A stretch of DNA of 64,000 nt, from assembly GCF_026213295.1 (NCBI RefSeq), contig NC_079432.1:9096392-9160391 (forward strand). The letters run 5' to 3'. Under the pieces are notes generated by a model, which did no database searches, was not told where the DNA came from, and worked only from the letters and a program-made list of their open reading frames with translations. Shown here piece after piece: positions 15,400 to 28,730 of this stretch (within the stretch, counting starts at the first letter, position 1; each line of letters starts with the position of its first letter). This stretch comes from Gadus chalcogrammus. Lineage: Eukaryota; Chordata; Actinopteri; Gadiformes; Gadidae. A program made the translations under genes and the position numbers.

Positions 15400-15407
15400 G
15401 TCTTAGT

Positions 15408-16406
<999 letters not shown>

Positions 16407-16605
16407 AATCCATCCTCTCAAACACACATAATAAATACACATGCGCATACGTAACAAACGCACATGTTCACCCATAAACAAACACATATGTATCCAAACA
16501 AACTCCCAGACATATACAAGCACACATGTACAGGTAAAAACAAGAACAGACACACACAATCAAACACTCAAACAAATACAAATGCAAACACACGCACACG
16601 CACTA

Positions 16606-17385
16606 ATGGAAAATGAGAACTCGGAACACTTCTTTGATATGCTTCAGAAGTGTAATACTATAATAGTCTAAGGTTGATTACTCCGAAGCAATGCTTAGAT
16701 ATGTCATGATTTCCAGAGTCAACGTGAAACTTCATTAATGAGCAGGGACGTTAAGCCTTCGGCACAAAAAAGTTTAGAATAGCCCTGTTAAGCAAACACG
16801 CAGATTAATTCCCTTCCATTCCATTTCAGTTGAACATTTTTATTTAACACGTGCGACATAGAACCATGGGTGACCTGAACATTCAGATTAACGAAACGAA
16901 AACGAAAATGTAAATGGTCCAACAAACCATTTACAAACTTTTCAAGTTTCACAAATGTCCCTTTTGTCGTGTCTGTCCGTCAATTATGCTGCTTTAGTCT
17001 TTCGATGTGCATTGTTGGATTTAGATTTTTTGAACAATGTTGAGTGACTGCTTTGCTCTACAATGCTGTTGTGGGGATACTCAAAACGTTTGCTGGGAGC
17101 CAGGATTTGTTAATGGCATGGTTTGTAAATGAAGCCTACCAATCTGAACCGTGATTTTCTTTAAATAATTCTTGGCTTTGCCTTTTAACTTCGTTGGCAG
17201 CTCTTTTCAAATTTGTAAGTGGACTCCTGCAGTCACCCGTTTAACCCAAAATAGTCTTGCGTTAGGCAGTTTTGTCTCACACAATGTTATGTTGCAATAT
17301 GTCGCCGCTGGCTCCAGCATCTGCTGTTGCCATGGTCACAGCAAGACGATGCTGTCCCCATTGAGTCCGCTGGAGTCAATGACCT
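16606..17385. other. unique sequence, no gene seen
   Basis: Non-repetitive AT-rich sequence between the GT array and the repetitive reading frame. Only short frames. No transposon ends recognised. Confidence 0.4.
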
Positions 17386-17931
17386 TTACCCTGATCGACT
17401 AGGTCTTACTAGGTGATATGGAGGCTGAAAGGCCTGACATCCTATATTTCCTCTGTAGCGCATGAGACCTGAGTCCGTGATCTGGACCAGACCACTCTCA
17501 ACCTCTACTGCACCAGTGACCTCTTCTTGACCAGTAACCTTTACTGTACCAGTGATGCCAGCCTCTACTGCACCACCAGTGACCTCTGATGCACCAGTGA
17601 CCACTCCTTGACCACTAACCTTTACTTTACCAGTGATACCAGCCCCTCCTGCACCAGTGACCACTTCTGGACAATGGACCTCAACTGCACCAGTGATGCC
17701 AGCCTCTAATGCACCAGTGAACGCTCCTTGACCAGTAACCTCTACTGCAACAGTGACCTCTTCTGGACCGGTGAGCTCTAATACACCAGTGATGCAAGCC
17801 TTTACTGCACCAGTGACCTCTACTGCACCAGTGTTTTCGCCTGTGTCTAGGTGATATTTTGTAGAGTTTATATCTGTAAAGGGATAAAATTGAATAAATG
17901 GAGGCACTTTAACAGCTGAAGGTTTCTCCAT
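17386..17931 (-). CDS. uncertain: closed 181-codon repetitive frame (TGAVEV-type repeats)
   Basis: I do not recognise this protein. The frame starts at ATG (17931) with a TAA directly upstream in frame (17934-17932), so it is closed at both ends. Residues about 1-33 are non-repetitive (MEKPSAVKVPPFIQF start). Residues about 34-145 are a chain of 6-residue units of the type VTGAVE, VTGQEE and AGITG, with a higher-order period near 20 residues marked by ITG. The last ~35 residues are non-repetitive. Every length change I see between units is a multiple of three, including an extra GGT codon. There is no signal peptide, membrane segment or cysteine pattern. The start context is weak at -3 (T) but has G at +4. 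An 18-bp minisatellite can stay open by chance, so I rate translation as unlikely but testable. Confidence 0.2.
   Translation of the reverse strand: MEKPSAVKVPPFIQFYPFTDINSTKYHLDTGENTGAVEVTGAVKACITGVLELTGPEEVTVAVEVTGQGAFTGALEAGITGAVEVHCPEVVTGAGGAGITGKVKVSGQGVVTGASEVTGGAVEAGITGTVKVTGQEEVTGAVEVESGLVQITDSGLMRYRGNIGCQAFQPPYHLVRPSRSG
17496..17835. repeat. 18-bp minisatellite (GCACCAGTGACCTCTACT type)
   Basis: About 17-19 diverged tandem units of 18 bp with CACCAGTGA as the most conserved core. Variants such as GACCAGTAACC and ACCAGTGATGCCAGC alternate to give a higher-order period of about 54-63 bp. It is the DNA basis of the repetitive reading frame on the minus strand. Confidence 0.85.
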
Positions 17932-18186
17932 TTAGTTGTTAGACTCCAGTTTTCATTTGAAGAAAGTAGGATTATTCAGGTTTTCAGCTGTTCAGATTGT
18001 CCCCGACATGAAGGTTAAGTCACTTTAACTTTGCAATTTGAACACAGGAGGATGACATCCTTCGTCAGATAAATCCCTCAACCCCAAAACTCAACATTTT
18101 CTCCAGCCTTCTTGTCATCGTTTTATTGTTGCATTGAATTATTAATAATTTTGATCGCTTTGCTAATCCCAATCTATTGCGAGCAT
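17932..18186. other. unique sequence, no gene seen
   Basis: A short unique stretch between the repetitive frame and the foldback element. No promoter motif (TATA box or CpG-rich patch) is evident upstream of the 17931 start codon. Confidence 0.4.
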
Positions 18187-18193
18187 AATATTG

Positions 18194-18734
<541 letters not shown>

Positions 18735-18882
18735 AATATTGATGAGTGCGACTGGGCATTTAAATGTATTTCTGCATGCGTTTTGACATGTCCGTTGCAA
18801 ACACTCCAAGCACTACCTGAATGGCCAAATTCAGTCAGCCCTTTCTTATCTTTTGAATAGGCTTTTGAAAGGTCAAAATGCT

Positions 18883-19365
18883 TAGCCTGGGAACAAGACG
18901 AATCTCGCAAGCTCATATTTCATCTGCTTTGCAGATAAGGTCTGGCTCCCCTCCCATACAAAAATAATTCTGCTCAGTTCGAGATAGACCAACCGATTAT
19001 CTAATATGAGGCAGAGGTGTGCGGTAGAGGCATTTTCAACAACCACAAAGATGGCTGCCACTGATGTACAACAGTCTGTTGATTCCGCTGACGAGAAAGT
19101 ATTAAAAAAAATGGATGGTCTATTTTCACTAAAAGAAGAACAAACGACTTAAAGCTTCGGTTGAGGAGAAAGATTAATTTTTTTCATCGCTCAGTGCTGT
19201 TTGGGTTTCGTTGCTTTCCAATGCATTGGTTTCATATTGCGCCCAGAGGCAATTTGGTCCATGCCAGTTGGTGATGCCACTTGGTGATGCCTCTTGGAAA
19301 TCCAAAATGAACGCAGACGATCCAGACTAAATGCACTTTGCCATTCATCTGGGGATTCCAGGCTA
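18883..19365 (+). mobile_element. DNA-transposon-like repeat, TAGCCTGG ends, copy 1
   Basis: The left end is TAGCCTGGGAAC and the right end is TTCCAGGCTA, which are inverted terminal sequences of about 10 bp. The first 140 bp match, with substitutions, the segment starting at 28040 (shared words GGGAAC, AAGCTC and TTATCTAAT, plus the CAATC/CAACC contexts). The interior contains a short helicase-like reading-frame remnant. No exact target duplication is visible. I recall this as a widespread fish repeat but cannot assign its superfamily. Confidence 0.6.
19051..19152 (+). pseudogene. RecQ-helicase-like N-terminal remnant in a transposon
   Basis: ATG at 19051 follows AACCACAAAG and opens a 33-residue frame starting MAATDVQQSVDSADEKVLKK and ending FSLKEEQTT before a stop. 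A one-base shift then continues as LKASVEEKD before another stop. The FSLKEEQ segment fits the Q-motif region found just upstream of the Walker A motif in RecQ-type helicases. Transposon-borne helicase genes of this kind occur in fish. The nucleotide-binding motif itself is missing. The copy is dead: frameshifted, stopped and truncated by the element's right end. The assignment rests on a short match made by eye. Confidence 0.35.
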
Positions 19366-20764
19366 GAAATTGCTGAATGTAACTCTAATTAAAAAGGTTT
19401 TCTCCATACCTTGGTTAGACCTTATTGCTACTGATCTGTGCTAAACAAAGAACTTGAAGGAAAAATAAGCATATGCTATAACCATCAGCGACTTTTACCT
19501 TTTACCTCAAGCACGTTTGCTATTGACCTTCTTTATTAATGCAACTTTGAAGCAACGTGCCAAAATTAAATGACAACCTACCTTAACTAACATCTTGACT
19601 TTATTCAATTACATATTGTGGTTTCATTTTAAATGCATGTGCTACACAACGATCTAGTCCCTGGAGCACATTTTGAGACCTGATCGATGTTGAATCCAAG
19701 CCCAGCAGGTTGCCCTCCATTTTGAATGCCGTAGCTTTAGTGGTATGCCGAGTCGAAATGCATTTTTAATAGAGCTGGACTGTTTTAATCGTCACCATCA
19801 CTTAAAAGTTGGCAGCAAAGAGAAGACTCAAGTGCCTAGTTTGAGGTCCTGGCACAACACTATCCAAGTTTAAGGCTATATTTACTTTTTGGGTCATCCA
19901 TTTACTGCACCAAGCAGTCAGTTATATTACAATGTACTCACTTTGACTCCCTTTTCATCGTCTCCCTCGTCTGACAAAACATTCAGATTTGTACTTTCGT
20001 AGGAAGCAATATAATTCTGAATGATCAAACTCCCCGAATGTAATTGTGACTGGGTGTCACGATTTAATTATCATTGCACTGAATTATGGTAGCAAGAAGT
20101 GCACAAGTCTATAAAAAACGTGAACATGAAGTGGCATAAGGGACTGCCATTGCTCAATTAAAAGGGCTTGCTGTCCGCCGGTAAAGTGAAGCATGCAGTC
20201 ATTCAATTCTGCTAGTCATTCATGGGATTGATGAATTACCTTTCTGCTTACAGGGTAAAACATTAAACACATCCCACAATCCCTGCTTTGATAGAATCCC
20301 TATTAGTCTCTTTAGTGATGCTTCTCTCGGGTTGGAAAGAAATAAAGTATCCAGCAATTGCCTTTAGACTGAAGATCAGAAGAACAGCGCAAGCTTGATC
20401 CCTTGCATCTTTGCTCATTGATCCATTTCATTCATCTGAGCTAATGCCGTCTGGCTATTCGCAAACATCAATTTAGTTTCATTTCCGTGACCCATTTTTA
20501 CTTGCCGTTGCACCACTGCCAACAAAAAAAACAGCGAGCCTAGCGTTGTGTTCGTCTGCGGCTCAGCTCCAGTGTTTTATTCAAACACTGGTGTCTAATT
20601 ACGATGTCTAATCATCGTTTGGATCTTAAGGAAGCAAGAACATCTAGTGGAACACGAGGCCTCCCGAACATCAACCGCGGCCTGTTTCACGTCAGCTCTG
20701 ACAGCCGCACAGCGAGATGTTCCTCTGAAGGCAGTGCTGTGGAGAACACACCACCCATCGAGTG
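19366..20764. other. 1.4 kb unique sequence, no gene seen
   Basis: Non-repetitive, AT-leaning sequence with no frame of 60 codons or more until 20604. I see no transposon ends or exons. Confidence 0.45.
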
Positions 20765-21275
20765 GTTATATCCTGTCTTCGCCTCTGCCTCTCCTCCACT
20801 GTATGCCTTTCTCATCTCTCCCCTCTTCGGTCCTCTGTTCTCCTATCCTTTCATCTTTTCTCTCATGTTCCTTCTCCTCCGTCCTCTCCTCTATTCCTTA
20901 TACCCTCCGTTCCTCTCATCTCCCTTCTTTTCGGCTTTCGATTCATCCCTTTCGATTTTCTCCCCGTCTCCTCTCTTTCTATCCTTTCCATTCTAATATC
21001 CTCTCCTTTTCATCGCCCCTTTTCTATCGTCTGATCTGATTTAATCCATTCCTGTCATCTCATATATTCCCCTTTCGACTTCTCTCCTCATCTCATTTCT
21101 ACTTTCCTCTTCTCTCCTCATCTTCCCTACTCCCTCCCCCTCTCCTCTTCCTCCTTTCCTTTCCCCCTCCTCTCTTCTCCGTCATCCCCGTCCCCTCCTC
21201 CACCTCCTCCTAAACTCTCCTCTCCCACTCCCTTCCCCTCCCCTCTACTTGTCCTCCTCCCTCCTCCACCCTTCA
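20765..21275. repeat. 0.5 kb polypyrimidine tract
   Basis: About 500 bases on the plus strand are nearly all C and T (TCTCCTC, CCTTTC and CCCCTCC patterns) without a fixed period. Such mirror-rich homopyrimidine stretches can form triplex (H-DNA) structures. The two overlapping 130-codon frames (20604-20996, 20647-21039) are largely compositional. Confidence 0.8.
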
Positions 21276-21664
21276 TTGCCTGTCCGTGATCACCCGCCTG
21301 CACCAGTGATCAGATGTGTTTCAGAGAGCGGTGGCTTGACAGCAGAGCAGGTGTGGCGACTTCAAAAGGTGCCACCGCTCGATGTAACGCCGAGGACGGG
21401 GAACCGGGTACAGGAGGGCTGGGGGCAGGCAACTGCTGGTGTGGGGGTACGCGCTCGTGTTGTGGAGGGTATTGCCACCCCCCCCCCCCCCAAACCCCTA
21501 AGAGTTTGGCCCCCAAACTGTCTGTGGTCTCTCGAGCATGCTGGGGTGGGTTAGCTCCTCGCGGCTCCGTAAGGTCGTAAAGTTTGACCCCCCCGGGGAA
21601 GGAGTGATCAGATATGACAGGCTACGAGAAAGCAATTTTTTCCTTTTAAATATAGAAACGTGTG
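21276..21664. other. GC-richer unique sequence, no gene seen
   Basis: Mixed sequence with a C run (about 21479-21491). Frames of 101 and 88 codons lie in two phases, and neither is recognisable. No splice signals support an exon. Confidence 0.35.
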
Positions 21665-21790
21665 GCTTGGGTGTTCCACCCCCAGCAGAGCAGTTCTGGG
21701 TTCAATACCAAACCACAATCTACATTTGGGAAACCTTGAGGTGGATTCCCTAAGCCCTGTTGGTAATTACCTTTGGATAAATGCATGTAT
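21665..21790 (+). mobile_element. tRNA-derived SINE, degenerate
   Basis: A B-box-like GGGTTCAATACC at 21698-21709 and a tail TAATTACCTTTGGATAAATGC at about 21765-21785 match the plan of the fish SINE family seen elsewhere in the window (GTAAGTCGCTTTGGATAAAAGC). It is more diverged than the 27765 copy, so it is an older insertion. Confidence 0.5.
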
Positions 21791-22440
21791 TCATGATCAG
21801 TGTGACGATGCACATGCATAAATTAGGAAGCCAGACCAGCAGTTTGATATGAACATTCTCATGCATAATTGACACTGTTTGACATGTCTCTGATCTCTAG
21901 CTAATTTCATTATCAGAAAAGCAGACATGGTACACCATTTTTTGTTATATTTTCCACTTCAGTGTTTTCATTTACGTGTGTACACGTTGATACAGTTCTG
22001 CTGGTTCTGCTAATTAAACATCTGGCACAGGAAGCTTCATTTATCAACACTTGTCGTGTTTTGGAAAGTAAATAAACAGCAAGAGGTACAATTTAAAGGG
22101 ATCGTCCCTGATCATGTTTCCTTACAACACACACTATACAACAATAATATCTTAATCATCAGTGCCTGCTACAATCTCCATCATTAACCTCCCCATCACT
22201 GCACCCTTGGGAGCAGCTTAACCTATTGTGGGGTTGTTGGACTCCGTGCTGTACGGTTAGAATCTTTTAACCCATACGCTCATAAATGACCCCATGTCTA
22301 AATTTGCTGTAAATTACTTCAGATGAAAGCATCTAACAAAATTACTGAAAAAGTTACCTTCTAAAGGCCGCCTCTTCTTCTTTCTAATTATTTCATCAAA
22401 TAAGGCTAATCTGTCGTAGTCTATAATAAAATAAAGATGA
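21791..22440. other. unique AT-rich sequence, no gene seen
   Basis: No open frame over 60 codons and no repeat structure that I can see. Confidence 0.4.
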
Positions 22441-22634
22441 GGCACATTGTTACTTGTATAGTAAGCAAAAGATGTAGCAAGAGAAGGAGGCTGATCTCTT
22501 AGTTAGCATCGTAGCTTCTATAGTAAACCAAACATGTAGTAGGAGAGGTAGGCTAATCTCAAGAGCATCATAGCTTCTATAGTAAACTACAGTTGTTGCC
22601 TCGTGAAGGAGGCGGTGCAGGCTAATCTGAAGAG
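22441..22634. repeat. 60-bp minisatellite, three diverged units
   Basis: The word TATAGTAA occurs at 22457, 22519 and 22578, giving spacings of 62 and 59 bp. Each is followed about 28 bp later by an AGGCT(A/G)ATCT block. The last two units share GCATC(A/G)TAGCTTCTATAG. This is a short, old tandem repeat. Confidence 0.75.
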
Positions 22635-22865
22635 GGAACAGTGAGGGTTGACAGTAACAATACTACGACAGGGCTATCACACCCGAGATGGCACACCCCC
22701 ATGGAAGTGCTTCACAAGGGGCAATTCTCCATGTCCTCCCCCTGCTGGGATTCCTTCAGGCCCAGCGGTCAGTGTGTTTTGTTCTGGTTGTTTCTGTACA
22801 GCTCGTCAGCAGGACCCACAGAGGGAGGGTGGGAGGGGAGAGGATGGGAGTGCTCTTTGAAAAGC

Positions 22866-23160
22866 AGCTGTGTTGTTTCACACACATGGTTACACCGAGA
22901 CATACGTACACACCCAGGAAAGTACGAACACACACAAGTACACGCAAGCACACATGTAAATACACGCAAGCCCACGCATGCAAGCCAACTATACACACAT
23001 ACACGCATCACACACACACACACATACGCCGGCACATGGGCATTTACACATACAAACACACACATGAAGGCACACATGCAAACACATGAAAACTTGCATA
23101 GTTAAATACACACACATTAAGTGCACATAAACATATACAATGTATACAAACACACACTCC
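22866..23160. repeat. degenerate CA-rich tract
   Basis: CACACA-rich sequence with ACACGCAAGC, ACATGCAAAC and TACACGCA variants. The frames on both strands (cysteine/valine-rich or histidine/threonine-rich) are repeat-derived. Confidence 0.8.
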
Positions 23161-23550
23161 ATTTTTATCCCAGCATGATGCACAGCGTGTCGTGTGGATG
23201 TTTTGTTCCCCAATCTTAGGTCCTGAAAGGTCGCAGCTGAGAGTTGACATGAGGGCCCGGCCTCGACTCTCCATCACTTCTAGATTCTCTTTCGAGACCT
23301 CATTCGAGGTAATTTACCGTTGAACCTGGGTGCACGCAAAACGCTTAGCTTTGTCCTTCGGGAAGGTTGTGCAGACTCTGTCTGTGTCCTCAGAAACCAC
23401 CAAACCATTTCTCCTCTTCATGAACCGCAAGACCCCTTAAGCTCCATCACAAACCTGACAGACCTTCAGTTGGGAGGCCTTGAATAGTTTTGAGCCATTT
23501 GTGTTGAAAACGTCTGTCTCGGTCTAAGAAGGGCTATACAGGTATAGTGC
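23161..23550. other. unique sequence, no gene seen
   Basis: Non-repetitive sequence. No coding or transposon feature recognised. Confidence 0.4.
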
Positions 23551-23558
23551 TCTTGGTG

Positions 23559-23589
<31 letters not shown>

Positions 23590-24322
23590 TTCTGCATGTG
23601 CTTCTGTCTCTGTGTCTGTGCGAATGAGATACTTATATTCAAGGATACAAACACACTCACTCCTCAATGCCAAACAGACACGAGCAAGACAGAAAAAAAC
23701 CTTACGCCTTCGTATTCTCCCAGCGTCCAAACCAATATTTGTACAGACTCGACCAGAGATCACAGCATGGCTGCCTTGTATTTTTTTGCCGTCTTGTTTA
23801 ACACGACCTGTTGAACGGCGATACACAGCATACATAACATCCAAGACGGATTTTCTGAGGGGTAGCGGGTCAGCATAAAGCCTGTTCTTGGCAGGCCATC
23901 CCAGTTCTCCCCTCCAGTCTTCGTGCGTCGCTGCCGGTGAACCCAGGGCCTGGGGCAAAATGTCTGCTGCTGTGTGTTGGACCCCCTTCCTCTCTGCTCC
24001 TGTCCTTGAGTGTGTCTCTGTGAAGGATTTGTATTGGACGTCGTATATATCATTTCAGTGTGTGTTGTGTGTGTGGTTGTGGTGCCCGGTGGGAAGTGTG
24101 TGTTTGTTTGTGTGTGTGTGCGTTTGTGTGTGTGTGTGTGGGTGTTTGGTTGTTTCTGCATGTGCATGTGCTGGTTCTGTAAATGTGAGTGCTGGTTCTA
24201 TAAATGTGTGTGTGGTTCTGCATGTGTGTGTGTGGTTCTGTCTGTGCTATATGGTGCTTTGTGTGTGGTTTCTGCGTGTGTGGTTCTGCACCCATGTCTT
24301 TGGGTTGTGTGTGTGTGTGTGT

Positions 24323-24362
<40 letters not shown>
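23551..24362. repeat. GT-rich tracts separated by 0.4 kb of unique sequence
   Basis: A short GT array (23557-23595) and a longer interrupted GT region (24056-24362) lie on either side of unique sequence (about 23600-24055). In the second, TGTGTGTGTGGTTCTG-like units repeat several times between 24160 and 24290, and a purer array ends at 24360. Confidence 0.8.
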
Positions 24363-24404
24363 ATCCGACCACCACTCCTTCCCTTTATTGACTTAACTCC
24401 GGAT

Positions 24405-24470
24405 CGATTTCAATAAAAGTTGTATTGATTTGCTCTGAATGAATTTAAATAAAAGCCCTGTGGTTTAACT
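24405..24470 (+). repeat. possible retroposon tails with AATAAA
   Basis: Two A-rich segments, TTTCAATAAAAGTTGTATTG and TTTAAATAAAAGCCC, lie 40 bp apart and resemble retroposon or SINE 3' ends. The bodies are not recognisable. Confidence 0.3.
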
Positions 24471-25380
24471 GAAATGTCGGACAGGATGGAGTCTAAGCGA
24501 AATATCTATGTTTAACCAGCCATCCGTCTATGAAGTTCTTTATTTATCCCGTCTGCCCAGCCATTTAATAATGTATTCATGTTTTTATTTATATCATAAT
24601 TGGTTTTGTCTGTGTGTGTTCCTTACACAGCAGTCATGTCATCCTGTGTGTCCTTCCTCATCTTTATTCATAGCTACTGTTAGCATCGCCTTGCTTGCCT
24701 GCATTCAATCCATTAGCTCCTGTCTAATCTCTAATCCAGCAGTCCTACTATGTTATAGTACAATGTCTGGGCCGAGACGGAATCGAGTCCGGGTAAGGAG
24801 AACAACAACGGCATGGGGGGAGGTTGAGCCTGGTTTCCTGTTTCGTATCTACGGAAGAGAACTCATTTGTGCCAGTGGATGAAGCTTTCTGTAGGGGATC
24901 TAAAAAAAGATATTTCTTTACAGTTGGCACCATCTACACTCACTGTTCACTTGAGACCTTTACATACAGTTTTTTTTTTACCGTTTACAACTGCTGGCTG
25001 AGTTTGTATTCACAAATAACGTGACTACAGATCCCTGCCTGCGGCAGCAGGAATTGGTCTAATTAATATTAAGAGAAAGAAAGTTAAACGCCCCGTTCAC
25101 CAAGGAACTGAGCTTGTCTCCCTTCAGAATTTAACTATTAATCTAAAATCTGATTTGTGCGATTAGCTCCCGCCTAGCCCTGGGCACTGCTGGCCCTAAT
25201 AGCCACTGGCTAACACAGCTGTATGGATTTCATTATACATTCTTCTCCTCAATCTTGGAGAGTGACAAAAAAGGAATTTCTCTTAAACCATTCTTTTATT
25301 TGGCCGGTGAGTCTTGGCGAGGTGTGAGCATGGCTATCAGACAGCGTGAGAGAGAGGGAGCCAAAGAAAAACAGAGAAGT
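24471..25380. other. 0.9 kb unique sequence, no gene seen
   Basis: Non-repetitive sequence. The 124-codon frame at 24508-24882 contains no motif I know and lacks any splice or promoter support. Confidence 0.4.
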
Positions 25381-25670
25381 AAAGGGTATAGCTGTTTGTG
25401 TGTAGGTGCATGTCTCAAGGTGCATATGTATGTGTGTCGAGGCGCGTGTGTTAGTGCGTGTGTGAAGGTGCACGTGCGTGTCTGCATACAAATGTGTGAA
25501 CAATGTGTGTGTGTGTGTGTGTTAGTGTATGAGTTTTATTGTGTGAGTGTTTGTGCGTGCACGTGTATGTGCATGAATGCACAAGTGTGCATGCATTAGT
25601 AGATTTGCTAAAAACATGTGTGCGCGGGTGCCTATGCATCAGTGTACTAAGTGTGTGCGTGCGTGTTGGA
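25381..25670. repeat. degenerate GT-rich tract
   Basis: Interrupted GTGTG with TGCATG and GTGCGTG variants and one short pure array at 25504-25521. Frames here are repeat-derived. Confidence 0.8.
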
Positions 25671-27309
<1,639 letters not shown>

Positions 27310-27452
27310 CAATCAATGCTAAACCGATTCAAGCATTCACGGACCGTTGAGCTTGTTGTTGTTGTGGTTTATTATGAAGTTTGCTTCATCATAGCCAGTG
27401 AAACGCGTCACAATCATTTGCATTTATAGATTCAGTTTTCCTCCTCCCAGTA

Positions 27453-27454
<2 letters not shown>

Positions 27455-27507
<53 letters not shown>

Positions 27508-27514
27508 TGTGTGT
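27455..27514. repeat. (GT)n microsatellite
   Basis: Nearly pure GT array with one CT interruption. It is inverted relative to the CA array 150 bp upstream, so the two could pair as a long imperfect hairpin. Confidence 0.96.
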
Positions 27515-27764
27515 TGGCAATTCTTTTGAGATAAAAAAACAGCATCTGAAATTCAGACGGCATCATGGCTGTGTAGATCCAGAGACAGAGGTCAGCGGGA
27601 TGAAGAGGAGCGGCAGAGGGAGACACATTCCTCAGTGTCCAGCCCTGACGAGCCCACGGCATAGTAGGCCTACATACATGATGAACACCTGATGAATGAC
27701 GCAGCCGCTGATAAGGTCGACGCGTGGAGTCCGCTGGAAAATAGACTGGGGAGAGGAGAGTTAA

Positions 27765-27955
27765 ATGGCATAGGGCTGTTCACTACCAGCCAAAAGGGTT
27801 CCAGGTTCAGTCCCGAAATGTCCACAGCCTACCTGTTTGCACCTTTGAGCAAGGCATGGTGTTGCTCCGAGCTGTTTCCTTATGATTTGTGTCTGTATTC
27901 ACTGTAAGTCGGTTTGAATAAAAGCGTTGTCTTTTTGAGTTTGAATTGTATTTAA
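27765..27955 (+). mobile_element. tRNA-derived SINE, well preserved
   Basis: The head has a B box GGTTCAGTCCC (about 27804-27814). A central CTTTGAGCAAGGCATGG (about 27842-27858) follows, then a tail CTGTAAGTCGGTTTGAATAA and AAGCGTT (about 27901-27930), ending in an ATTGATTGATTGA run. This matches the fish tRNA-SINE plan (head, body, LINE-like tail, short terminal repeat). It is the clearest copy in the window. Confidence 0.75.
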
Positions 27956-28039
27956 TTGATTGATTGAAGAATAGACTGGCTATATGAAAGGAGGTGATCC
28001 CAGTGGACGGGATAGTCGATTATGGGCAGGAAAGAAATC

Positions 28040-28730
28040 TAGGAACCTGGGAACCAGACAAATCTGCAAGCTCCTGTTTTATTTGCTCTGGCATGTGCCT
28101 CTGGCCCCCCTCTCGTTCAGACAGATTTCCAGCAGGCCTGGCCCGGGTCTGACCAATCACAAACCTTTATCTAATGGTTGGCGGGTTGATACGCTGACTT
28201 GACCGCCCTATGGGATCACTATTGGTTTGTCACACATAGGGCTGAACGATTTTAAGAAAAAATTGAAATTGCGATTTTTCTGGTAGAGATTGCGGTTTCG
28301 ATTTCAACCACGATTTATTTTCTTTAAATCAAGTTTCAGTATAAATTAATATAACCAATGAATTCCATTAAGGTAATGCAATAATGAAAACTGCTGGCAA
28401 CAGATTTCAAATGCAAGACTGTTTATTCAAGTACCTAAGAAACAACAACCAAAAAAGTCAAATAAAAAGGGAGCCCTCTTTCTTAAGTAAACTTGCTTCA
28501 ATGGCTCATCAGCATCAAAATAATTGCACTTTTGTAAAATAAATTTAAAAAAAAAACTAAAAAAACGCAGCTTTGACAATCCCAAAAATCGTAATGCTTG
28601 AGATCGCGATTTTCGGTCAAACGATAGATCGTTCAGCCCTAGTCACACATATCGTTGCTCTGATTGGTTGTAGGTCTAGAGGTTTCCAACTAATATATAT
28701 TTGTGAATTAGTGTGGGGATGTCAGGCTAC
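28040..28730 (+). mobile_element. TAGCCTGG-type element, copy 2, split by a hAT insertion
   Basis: The left part (28040-28236, starting AACCTGGGAACCAGACAAAT) aligns with the first 140 bp of the element at 18883. The right part (28650-28729) ends GATGTCAGGCTA, like the right end of copy 1 (GATTCCAGGCTA). The middle holds a separate 405-bp hAT element. The helicase-like frame of copy 1 is not seen here. Confidence 0.6.
28237..28641. mobile_element. non-autonomous hAT element, TAGGGCTGAACGAT ends
   Basis: Perfect 14-bp terminal inverted repeats TAGGGCTGAACGAT are flanked by an exact 8-bp target duplication GTCACACA (28229-28236 and 28642-28649). Subterminal GCGATTTT and GATCGCGATTTTCG words repeat towards each end, as in hAT elements. 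The 405-bp body is AT-rich with no frame. It inserted into the older element at 28040-28730, which fixes the order of events. Confidence 0.9.

Noticed and set aside
20604..21039. two overlapping 130-codon frames rich in Ser/Pro/Leu/Phe
   Set aside because: They lie mostly in the polypyrimidine tract and are open in three phases, which is a composition effect.
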